Of a DNA stretch of 36,052 nucleotides, positions 7,875 to 14,368 are shown one piece after another. The notes below the pieces were generated by a model that saw nothing but the letters and a program-made list of their open reading frames with translations, had not been told where the DNA came from and ran no database searches. This DNA comes from Bacteroidota bacterium. GTDB taxonomy: Bacteria; Bacteroidota; Bacteroidia; Chitinophagales; Chitinophagaceae. The translations under genes and the position numbers were made by a program. The DNA lies in contig JAEYQO010000021.1 in NCBI GenBank assembly GCA_023409975.1, forward strand, positions 1-36,052, read 5' to 3'. Position 1 is the stretch's first letter. Each line of letters opens with the position of its first letter.

Positions 7875-10046
7875 ATGAGAAAAAATTGGCTGCTCTTAGT
7901 TTTGGCAACGATTCTTGTTTCAACACAAAATGATAGTTATGCGCAGCAACAACGTACGGAGAAATACAGGAACAGGGCAAATGATCCTGTAGCTCAGTTA
8001 CCATATTATAAGAAGCTTCGCTGGGCAGATGATCTTTTCAGAGCCGGCAGCTATTTCAATGCAATAGAATACTACCAGCAATTGAAGCAGGAGCAGGAGC
8101 GTAATCCTTATCTGGCTTATCAACTGGCTGAAGCTTATTGGATGACCAGGGACTACGTACCTGCAGCTCACTACTATGGTGAGGCTTTTGGTCTGGCTCC
8201 CAAGCTTTATCCGGAAGCTACCTTCAAGCAGGCGATGATGCTTAAAATGCAGGGCGAATATGAAGATGCTGTCGCTATGTTCGAAAGGTTCATTGCCGAC
8301 AATCCGAAGACTTTCAAAAAACTTAAGCAAAGAGCACAACGTGAAATTGAAGGTGCCCGCATGGCGATGAATTCTCTGAATGATCCCATTCCTGTTACCA
8401 TCATCAATGCAGGACCGAACGTTAACAGTGCCTACACAGAATTGTCTCCCTATCCACTGGGCGATTCAGCTTTACTGTTCTCCACCATGAGGCAAAATCA
8501 GGTGGTGGAAGTGAGCAAGTCAAATCGTGCTGACTACATGTCAAGGATGATGATTTCTAAGAAGCAGCAGAATGTACCTGTAGCTGATTCCTTCCAATGG
8601 GCGCTGACTTTCCATGATAAGTTTACAGATGTAAGGTCACACGTGGGTAATGGCGTTTTTAGTCCTGGTGGCGATCGCTTCTACTTTACAAAATGTTCTG
8701 AAGGAGACTCTATGCAGGTCAACTGCCAGATTTGGGTTTCTAAATTCGAAGGTAGTGGATGGACCGATCCTGTAATGTTGGGTGGTGGTATCAATGATGA
8801 GGGGTCTAACACACAGCCTTTCGTTGCAATGGTTGGTAAGAAGGAAGTTCTGTTTTTCTCTTCAAATCGCAAGCTGCAAAGCCGTGGTGGATATGACATC
8901 TGGTATTCCATTATCGATACCCGGAATGGTACCTATCGCCGACCTCAGAATGCAGGTAAGCAGATTAACACAGAACAGGATGAGATTACACCTTACTACG
9001 ATTCCCGTTTGAATAAACTTTATTTCGCATCGAATGGATGGGTTACAATGGGCGGATTTGATATCTTCTCCGCTGACGGTGGTCCGTCCCGCTATACCAA
9101 TCTGGTGAATCTGGGATATCCTATTAATACATCTGCTGATGAACTCTATTACATCAAAGATCCAATGGGCAAGCCAGATGCTTATGTAGTTTCCAACCGT
9201 ATCGGTTCAATAGCTCTGAAGAATCCAACTTGTTGCGATGATATCTGGAGAATCCAGTATGAGCCAAGACTGGTTGCGATGGGCCGGGTAGTAAACTGTG
9301 TCGGTAATGATACCATGACAGATCTCGTTGTCAAACTGGTAGACAATAATGGAGATGTCAAGACTTACAACTCCACTAACGGAACTTTCGCATTTAACCT
9401 CGCAAGAGAGAAGACTTACGTAATCACCGCGGATAAGCAAGGGTTCTCCTCTACGAGGGCTACCATCAGCACCATGGACGTAAAGCGCTCTGATCCGGAT
9501 GATACTGCCATGGTGACCATCTGCCTGGAGACTATCGAGAACCGTTTCCGCGTAAGCAATGTTTATTACGACTATGATCTCGCTACTCTGCGTCCCGAGT
9601 CGGTGGCTTCTCTCGATTCTCTTGTAAATTTCATGAGAGACAATCCGTCTTTGAGCGTAGAGATCTACTCATTTGCTGATGCGAAAGGTACAGACGCTTA
9701 TAATAAGAAACTGTCTGAACGACGCGCACAGGCTGTTAAGGATTATCTGGTCAACAACGGTATCGAAGGTGAGCGTATGATCGTGAAAGGTCTTGGTGAA
9801 ACGAACCCCGCGGCGCCAAACACAACCGAAGGTGGCGCTGATAATCCAATGGGTCGTCAGTTGAACCGTCGTACAGAGTTTAGGATCGTAACTGACGTTC
9901 CTACCAGAAGGATCATCTTTAACAGTGCAAAACCTGGTTCTCTTGATGAACAACAAAGAAATCTGGAGATCGATGAAAACATGAATGATGATTCGGAAAG
10001 TGATTTTGACTCTGAGTTCGGAGATCCTGGTAGCCGGGTGAACTAA
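7875..10046 (+). CDS. PorE-like TPR / beta-propeller / OmpA protein
   Basis: Periplasmic, peptidoglycan-binding protein with the domain order of PorE, a T9SS accessory protein of Porphyromonas. The start is ATG 7875 (signal peptide MRKNWLLLVLATILVS...SYAQ); ATG 7863 is an alternative. Order in the 723 aa: TPR repeats (~45-160, FRAGSYFNAIEYYQQL, YQLAEAYWMTRDY, QGEYEDAVAMFERFI), PD40/WD40-like propeller blades (~170-450, FSPGGDRFYFTKC, LFFSSNR...GGYDIWY, LYFASNG...GGFDIFSA), a carboxypeptidase regulatory-like fold (~465-550), and an OmpA_C domain (~570-690, FADAKGTDAYNKKLSERRA and NRRTEF, the peptidoglycan-contact motifs). Unlike PorE I see no lipobox cysteine. A D/E-rich tail follows the OmpA domain. 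Whether this is the core PorE or a cassette-specific paralogue cannot be told here. Confidence 0.85.
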   Translation: MRKNWLLLVLATILVSTQNDSYAQQQRTEKYRNRANDPVAQLPYYKKLRWADDLFRAGSYFNAIEYYQQLKQEQERNPYLAYQLAEAYWMTRDYVPAAHYYGEAFGLAPKLYPEATFKQAMMLKMQGEYEDAVAMFERFIADNPKTFKKLKQRAQREIEGARMAMNSLNDPIPVTIINAGPNVNSAYTELSPYPLGDSALLFSTMRQNQVVEVSKSNRADYMSRMMISKKQQNVPVADSFQWALTFHDKFTDVRSHVGNGVFSPGGDRFYFTKCSEGDSMQVNCQIWVSKFEGSGWTDPVMLGGGINDEGSNTQPFVAMVGKKEVLFFSSNRKLQSRGGYDIWYSIIDTRNGTYRRPQNAGKQINTEQDEITPYYDSRLNKLYFASNGWVTMGGFDIFSADGGPSRYTNLVNLGYPINTSADELYYIKDPMGKPDAYVVSNRIGSIALKNPTCCDDIWRIQYEPRLVAMGRVVNCVGNDTMTDLVVKLVDNNGDVKTYNSTNGTFAFNLAREKTYVITADKQGFSSTRATISTMDVKRSDPDDTAMVTICLETIENRFRVSNVYYDYDLATLRPESVASLDSLVNFMRDNPSLSVEIYSFADAKGTDAYNKKLSERRAQAVKDYLVNNGIEGERMIVKGLGETNPAAPNTTEGGADNPMGRQLNRRTEFRIVTDVPTRRIIFNSAKPGSLDEQQRNLEIDENMNDDSESDFDSEFGDPGSRVN

Positions 10047-10069
10047 TAATTTTTACAGAACTTTATACC

Positions 10070-10100
10070 AATAGGCTGTATTCGTACAGCCTATTTTTTT
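10070..10100 (+). terminator. Strong Rho-independent terminator
   Basis: An 11-bp perfect stem AATAGGCTGTA (10070-10080) / TACAGCCTATT (10085-10095) closed by a TTCG tetraloop and followed by a T run to 10100. It ends the surface-protein cassette. The prmA start codon lies only three bases beyond the T run. Confidence 0.92.
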
Positions 10101-10103
10101 GAT

Positions 10104-10925
10104 ATGAACTATATAGAGATTGTGATTCCTGATGCTGTAGGTGAAAGGGCAGAGGAGATCATTGCTTTACTGGCAGACGAGCCCTTTGAAGGGTTTGAGG
10201 AGAAAGATAGCGGCCTTCATGCATACATCAGTGATGTGAATTTCAATGAAGCTGTGTTGAAAAGGGTTTTACAGAACTACGGTCTGGATTATTCAATAGC
10301 AAAGATCCCCAAAACGAATTGGAACAAGAGTTGGGAGGAGCATTTTGATCCCGTGAGGATTGAAGGCTTCTGTACCGTCCGGGCAGATTTCCATGATATT
10401 CCAGTTGATACGCCCTATGAGATCATCATCACACCTAAAATGTCCTTTGGTACAGGTCATCATGCTACCACCAAACTCATGATGCTTCAGATGAAAGAGT
10501 TGGATTTTCGGGGCAAGACTGTCTACGATTTTGGTACAGGAACGGGAATACTGGCAATATTAGCTGCAAAGCTGGGTGCCGTAAGCATTGCAGGTGTGGA
10601 TCATGAAGAGTGGGCAGTAGAAAACGCCCGGGAGAATTGCACGAGGAACGCTGCGGACCATGTCAGAGTGGAACTCGGCTCGATTGTGAGGCTGCCTCAG
10701 GCACCCTGTGATATTATGCTCGCTAATATTAACCGCCATGTGCTACTGGAATACATGGGACAGATTCGCCGTCGTTTGATGGATAGCGGCATGGTTCTGA
10801 TGAGCGGGATTCTGCTGGAAGATCGCATTATTATCGAAAGTGCAGCAACAGGTGAGGGATTACAATTGGTTGGAGCCAGATCCAGCGGTGATTGGCTTTC
10901 TCTGCTGTTTCAGGTCGCGGATTAG
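10104..10925 (+). CDS. prmA: Ribosomal protein L11 methyltransferase
   Basis: SAM-dependent enzyme that trimethylates ribosomal protein L11. The 273-aa protein has a short N-terminal L11-recognition domain (~1-70), the family motif TPKMSFGTGHHATT (111-124), SAM-binding motif I YDFGTGTG (141-148), an acidic residue closing strand 2 (GVDHEEWAVENARENC), and motif IV ANINRH (207-212), equivalent to the N-P/I-L catalytic loop. It is slightly shorter than the E. coli enzyme, as is normal in Bacteroidota. The start ATG 10104 is immediately after a terminator, with no room for a promoter between them; the promoter must overlap the hairpin or lie before it. Confidence 0.95.
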   Translation: MNYIEIVIPDAVGERAEEIIALLADEPFEGFEEKDSGLHAYISDVNFNEAVLKRVLQNYGLDYSIAKIPKTNWNKSWEEHFDPVRIEGFCTVRADFHDIPVDTPYEIIITPKMSFGTGHHATTKLMMLQMKELDFRGKTVYDFGTGTGILAILAAKLGAVSIAGVDHEEWAVENARENCTRNAADHVRVELGSIVRLPQAPCDIMLANINRHVLLEYMGQIRRRLMDSGMVLMSGILLEDRIIIESAATGEGLQLVGARSSGDWLSLLFQVAD

Positions 10926-11002
10926 GTACTGTACGTTTGTTTCTAATGCCGGTTTAACAAAAAATCTAGGGCTCGGGGACTAGGTTTTGCCATCAAAACG
11001 AT

Positions 11003-11010
11003 TAAATTTG
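11003..11010 (+). promoter_or_regulatory. Candidate -7 element for plsY
   Basis: TAAATTTG fits the Bacteroidota -7 consensus TAnnTTTG and lies 26 bp before the plsY start. The nearest upstream TTTG (10986-10989) is at a 13-nt spacing, shorter than the usual ~17-23, so only the -7 part is well supported. Confidence 0.35.
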
Positions 11011-11036
11011 TCATCTTTCAATAAGGATTTCTAAAC

Positions 11037-11678
11037 ATGTTTATAGCAATATTGTTTGTATTAGCCTACCTGATCGGCTCTATTCCAACAGCCGTTTGGT
11101 TAAGCAAATCATTACACGGTATTGATATACGGGAGCACGGAAGCGGAAATGCAGGAGCCACTAACACTTTCAGAGTGCTCGGTTCGAAAGCGGGTTCAGC
11201 AGTGATGCTTATTGACATGCTCAAGGGTTTCATTGCAGTAAAACTTTCATTATTATCTCATTATCCCTGGTACAGCGAGGCTATCACCGATTTACAGGTG
11301 TTTCTGGGACTAGCAGCTGTTGTGGGGCATATCTTCCCCATATGGGCTGATTTCAGAGGCGGTAAGGGTATCGCTACGTTGTTTGGGATGATTCTTTCGA
11401 TACAGCCACTGGTAGCGGTGAGTCTTGTTGGTGTTTTTCTCGCATTCCTGTTCTTAACACGTTATGTGTCGCTTAGTTCCATCAGCGCGAGCATTGCATT
11501 CCCTTTACTGATACTGTTTATTTTTAAGGCTCCGGAGCTCAGCTACCGGGTCTTTGCTATCGCAACTGCCTGCCTCGTGGTCCTCACGCATTACAAGAAC
11601 ATCAGTCGTTTACTCCACGGGAACGAAAGTAAGATCTCATCTTTTCGCAGACGGAGAAACAGAGGCCATAATTCCTGA
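11037..11678 (+). CDS. plsY: Acyl-phosphate:glycerol-3-phosphate acyltransferase
   Basis: Inner-membrane enzyme that transfers an acyl group from acyl-phosphate to glycerol-3-phosphate, the first step of phospholipid synthesis in organisms using PlsX/PlsY. The 213-aa protein is strongly hydrophobic with several membrane segments and has the three PlsY signature loops: YLIGSIPTA with GIDIREHGSGNAGATN (12-18, 28-43), and GHIFPIWADFRGGKGIAT (97-114). A basic tail (SFRRRRNRGHNS) ends the protein. It starts at ATG 11037 and stands alone between two moderate gaps; the M48 gene follows 54 bp later on the same strand and may be cotranscribed. Confidence 0.96.
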   Translation: MFIAILFVLAYLIGSIPTAVWLSKSLHGIDIREHGSGNAGATNTFRVLGSKAGSAVMLIDMLKGFIAVKLSLLSHYPWYSEAITDLQVFLGLAAVVGHIFPIWADFRGGKGIATLFGMILSIQPLVAVSLVGVFLAFLFLTRYVSLSSISASIAFPLLILFIFKAPELSYRVFAIATACLVVLTHYKNISRLLHGNESKISSFRRRRNRGHNS

Positions 11679-11732
11679 TACGCGTTATTGGTACAAGAAT
11701 TTATCTGGTCCATTGTCATAAAACAGTAGGAC

Positions 11733-12539
11733 ATGAAGAAAATTTGGTTACTAGTCACCGGTGTTGTACTCAGCATCGCTATTTATTCCTGTTTCACTAA
11801 TCCGATCACCGGCAGGAGGGCACTAAGTCTGGTAGACGAAGGCACCATGCAGCAGATGGCACAACAGGAGTATCGCTCATTCCTTTCAACCAATCCACCA
11901 CAGAGGGGCACCCGTGATGCAGAAATGGTGAGCCGGGCCGGTAGTCGGATTGCAGATGCGGTTCGGCAATACCTGAGCAGTATCAATCAGTTAGATCTAA
12001 TTGAAGGGTATAACTGGGAGTTTAATCTCGTCAATAACAATTCCGCCAACGCCTGGGCAATGCCAGGAGGAAAGGTGGCTGTTTACTCCGGCCTGTTACC
12101 GCTGGTTCAGAATGAAGCCGGCCTTGCGACAGTGATGGGTCATGAAGTAGCCCACGCCATAGCCCGTCACGCCAGTGAGCGCGCCAGTCAGCAACTGGCA
12201 GCCCAGTATGGAAGTCAGGCGCTCGGCGGTCTTTTGGGTTCCAATCCGGGTGCAGCCTCTCAGATATTTGATCTGGCGGTTGGTATCGGGGCTCAGGGTG
12301 CATTATTGAAATTCTCCAGGGACCAGGAGAGCGAAGCAGACCGGATGGGCCTTATCTTTATGGCACTGGCGGGTTATAACCCGAATGAAGCCTTGAATTT
12401 CTGGTCGAGGATGTCTGCAGCAAAAAGTGGAAGCGGAGCTCCACCGGAGATTTTAAGTACGCACCCCAGTGACCAAACCAGGATGAATAACATCAGGAAA
12501 TGGATTCCGGAAGCAATGAAATACTACCGCCCCAATTAA
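11733..12539 (+). CDS. M48-family zinc metallopeptidase lipoprotein
   Basis: Periplasm-facing, membrane-anchored protease of the M48 family related to BepA/LoiP, which degrade or check misfolded envelope proteins. The 268-aa protein starts with a lipoprotein signal (MKKIWLLVTGVVLSIAIYSC, lipid cysteine at 20), followed by the family's early NPITGRRALSLV motif. The active site HEVAH is at 137-141 and the third zinc ligand is in ESEADRMG (Glu ~201). A C-terminal STHPSDQTRMNNI motif (HPSxxxR) is typical of this group. No TPR domain, so shorter than BepA. Its last 40 bp overlap the next gene in another frame. Confidence 0.92.
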   Translation: MKKIWLLVTGVVLSIAIYSCFTNPITGRRALSLVDEGTMQQMAQQEYRSFLSTNPPQRGTRDAEMVSRAGSRIADAVRQYLSSINQLDLIEGYNWEFNLVNNNSANAWAMPGGKVAVYSGLLPLVQNEAGLATVMGHEVAHAIARHASERASQQLAAQYGSQALGGLLGSNPGAASQIFDLAVGIGAQGALLKFSRDQESEADRMGLIFMALAGYNPNEALNFWSRMSAAKSGSGAPPEILSTHPSDQTRMNNIRKWIPEAMKYYRPN

Positions 12540-13174
12540 CAGCCGTTCAGAAGCTGGTAAGCCTTTTTATACCTGTAAGAATTCTGAAGAGTTCCAGCCC
12601 GGAAAACCCGACGCTGGAACTCTTCTATTATAAGGGACAATGGCAATTGGGGACAGAAGATGCTACTTATTCAGACGGTGACCGGTATACACCTTTGCTG
12701 GTCGGATTCGGTGCGGTGGCGGAAAGACTAAACGAGGTAAAGCATGTTGGCGTTCTGGGTGCAGGACTAGGTAGTGCAGCCATTATTCTGGAGAAGATGG
12801 GACTGACTCCCGAGATCAGCCTCGTTGATGTGGATGAAGAAGTATTAAGGATCGCAAGGAGCGTAATGCCTGTCGAAGATTCGAGGATAAATTATATCTG
12901 CAGCGATGCCCGGCTTTTCCTTGAATCCGGGCCGAAATTTGATCTTCTGGTCGTCGACCTTTTCAAAGGAAGAGTAGTTCCGGATTTCGTCCAGGAGGCT
13001 GCCTTCCTTAAGGAGTGTAAAGCTGCGATCGGAAAGGACGGCATGCTGGTATTGAACTATATTGCAAATGAGCCCGTTAAATGGAAAGGGTTCCTGGAGA
13101 CTTTCCGCTCCGTCTTTCCGGAACACGAGGTCATCAAAAATGGTATGAACCGGGTTCTGACCGTTAAAGCTTAG
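12500..13174 (+). CDS. Spermidine-synthase-like methyltransferase-fold protein
   Basis: Rossmann-fold protein of the spermidine synthase superfamily (224 aa). Visible motifs: an N-terminal beta part (LELFYYKGQWQLGTEDATYSDG), motif I GVLGAGLGSAAI, the acidic loop ISLVDVDEEVLRIAR, ICSDARLFL after strand 3, and LLVVDLFKGR where SpeE has its catalytic Asp-rich loop. It is shorter than typical SpeE (~280 aa) and I do not see a complete polyamine pocket, so the substrate is open. The only ATG compatible with the full fold is 12500, which overlaps the upstream M48 gene by 40 bp. Its 3' end overlaps the convergent OxyR gene by 11 bp. Confidence 0.75.
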   Translation: MDSGSNEILPPQLTAVQKLVSLFIPVRILKSSSPENPTLELFYYKGQWQLGTEDATYSDGDRYTPLLVGFGAVAERLNEVKHVGVLGAGLGSAAIILEKMGLTPEISLVDVDEEVLRIARSVMPVEDSRINYICSDARLFLESGPKFDLLVVDLFKGRVVPDFVQEAAFLKECKAAIGKDGMLVLNYIANEPVKWKGFLETFRSVFPEHEVIKNGMNRVLTVKA

Positions 13175-14120
13175 CAGACTGAATGCGCAGCACCTTTCGG
13201 TTCTTCTTCTGTACTCTCATCTTCTCTGGTACCAATTTCCCGATCTCATCCATCAGGCTCTGAAGTAAACTAAGTTTTACAAAATGGCTATTAGTGACCA
13301 AAGCAATCTCCCGAACAGGTTCCGGATCTTCAAAATACCTGATGCGCTCGATCTGATCTTCGGGCATGTCGAAAGTTGCCAGCTCCGGCAGCACGGTCAT
13401 ACCCTTGTTTTTATCCACCATTTTCCGGAGCGTCTCTACATTTGAGCTTTCATAGCGAAAAGCTTTTTCAGCCTGCAGCTTCTGTACCTGATCGCTGCAC
13501 AGATTGATGATCTGATTTCGCATGCAGTGCCCTTCATTCAACATCCAGATTCTATCAAGAGCGATATCCGGGGGACTGACCAGCCGCTTCTTCAATGCTT
13601 TTTCATCTTCGGAAAAGTATCCAACGAAAGGCTCGTAGAAAAGAGGGTATTCTTTGATGCCGTTCTCTTCCAGAGGCGTACTCACCAACGCCGCGTCCAG
13701 TTCATCGTTCTTTAAAGCCGTAATGATCCTGTTTGTCTCCATCTCCGTCACACGAAGCCGCACCTCGGGGAAATTGGTCACATAGCCTTCCAGAAGTGCA
13801 GGTACGATATAAGGAGCCAGCGTGGGTATCACTGCAAGGCGAAAGCTTCCGGCGACCGTGTTTTGCTGGCTTTGGATCAACTCATGAATCTTCTCACATT
13901 CCGCCAATACCGTCCTGGCCTGCTCCACAATAGCCTCGCCCATCGCCGTTATTGCTATGGGGTGTTTATTCCTGTCGAAAAGCCTGACACTGAGTTCCTC
14001 TTCAAGCTTCTGAATCTGCATACTAAGCGTAGGCTGGGTCACAAAACATTTTTCAGCAGCTGCGACAAAGCTCTTATAAGTAGCTACAGCGACCACATAT
14101 TCTAACTGCGTAATGGTCAT
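13164..14120 (-). CDS. oxyR: OxyR-type LysR-family peroxide sensor
   Basis: Transcription regulator that senses peroxide by forming an intramolecular disulfide and then activates antioxidant genes. With the start at ATG 14120 (a 16-residue upstream extension is rejected because MTITQLEYVVAVA is the usual LysR start) the protein is 318 aa. A winged helix-turn-helix covers 1-65 (SFVAAAEKCFVTQPTLSMQIQKLE). The effector domain has LNEGHCMRNQIINLC: numbering from this start the two cysteines fall at 199 and 208, exactly the redox pair of E. coli OxyR, with the same GHC context. A basic tail ends the protein. It is divergent from the T9SS gene at 14369 and converges on the methyltransferase-like gene with an 11-bp overlap. 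Target genes are not visible nearby. Confidence 0.92.
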   Translation of the reverse strand: MTITQLEYVVAVATYKSFVAAAEKCFVTQPTLSMQIQKLEEELSVRLFDRNKHPIAITAMGEAIVEQARTVLAECEKIHELIQSQQNTVAGSFRLAVIPTLAPYIVPALLEGYVTNFPEVRLRVTEMETNRIITALKNDELDAALVSTPLEENGIKEYPLFYEPFVGYFSEDEKALKKRLVSPPDIALDRIWMLNEGHCMRNQIINLCSDQVQKLQAEKAFRYESSNVETLRKMVDKNKGMTVLPELATFDMPEDQIERIRYFEDPEPVREIALVTNSHFVKLSLLQSLMDEIGKLVPEKMRVQKKNRKVLRIQSAKL

Positions 14121-14137
14121 TTGATGAATTTGTAGGA

Positions 14138-14145
14138 CAAACCTA
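14138..14145 (-). promoter_or_regulatory. Candidate -7 element for oxyR
   Basis: On the minus strand TAGGTTTG matches TAnnTTTG and lies 17 bp before the oxyR ATG. The same octamer serves the carboxylase gene at 33348. No TTTG at the expected spacing is visible, so the -33 part is missing or weak, as might suit an activated promoter. Confidence 0.4.
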
Positions 14146-14250
14146 ATGTATAAATTCGGAAAGTCCATTTATGATAACGGTGAATGATCAGAGGCATTTA
14201 CCTGGTTTCCATCCGACTAACCCGGGCTGAATTCAGAAACCTTAAATTAT

Positions 14251-14297
14251 CAATGCTCAACCATCAATGCTCAACCATCAATCCTCAGTCCTCACTT
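14251..14297. repeat. Heptad array, alternating CAATGCT and CAACCAT
   Basis: Reads as CAATGCT, CAACCAT, CAATGCT, CAACCAT, CAATCCT, CAGTCCT: period 7, higher-order period 14. CAACCAT is also a unit of the arrays at 33500-33720. It lies in the 248-bp divergent region between oxyR and the T9SS gene; the rest of that region holds the candidate promoters and nothing else I can recognise. Confidence 0.75.
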
Positions 14298-14333
14298 AAC
14301 AACCTTAAAATATTTGATTTTTCTAAAACCCGT

Positions 14334-14349
14334 ATTTTTTTTATATTAG
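14334..14349 (+). promoter_or_regulatory. Upstream motif shared by the two paralogous T9SS genes
   Basis: A T-run followed by TATATTAG, ending 19 nt before ATG 14369. The second paralogue has the same T-run plus TATATTAG ending 18 nt before its ATG. TATATTAG is close to the -7 consensus TAnnTTTG, so this is probably the core promoter, duplicated with the gene. The conserved spacing also supports ATG 14369 over ATG 14360. Confidence 0.45.
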
Positions 14350-14368
14350 TAGCACATAAATGCGGATC

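Noticed and set aside
12500..12560. Frameshift joining the M48 and methyltransferase-like genes
   Set aside because: Both products are complete for their families, so two overlapping genes explain the data better than a broken fusion.
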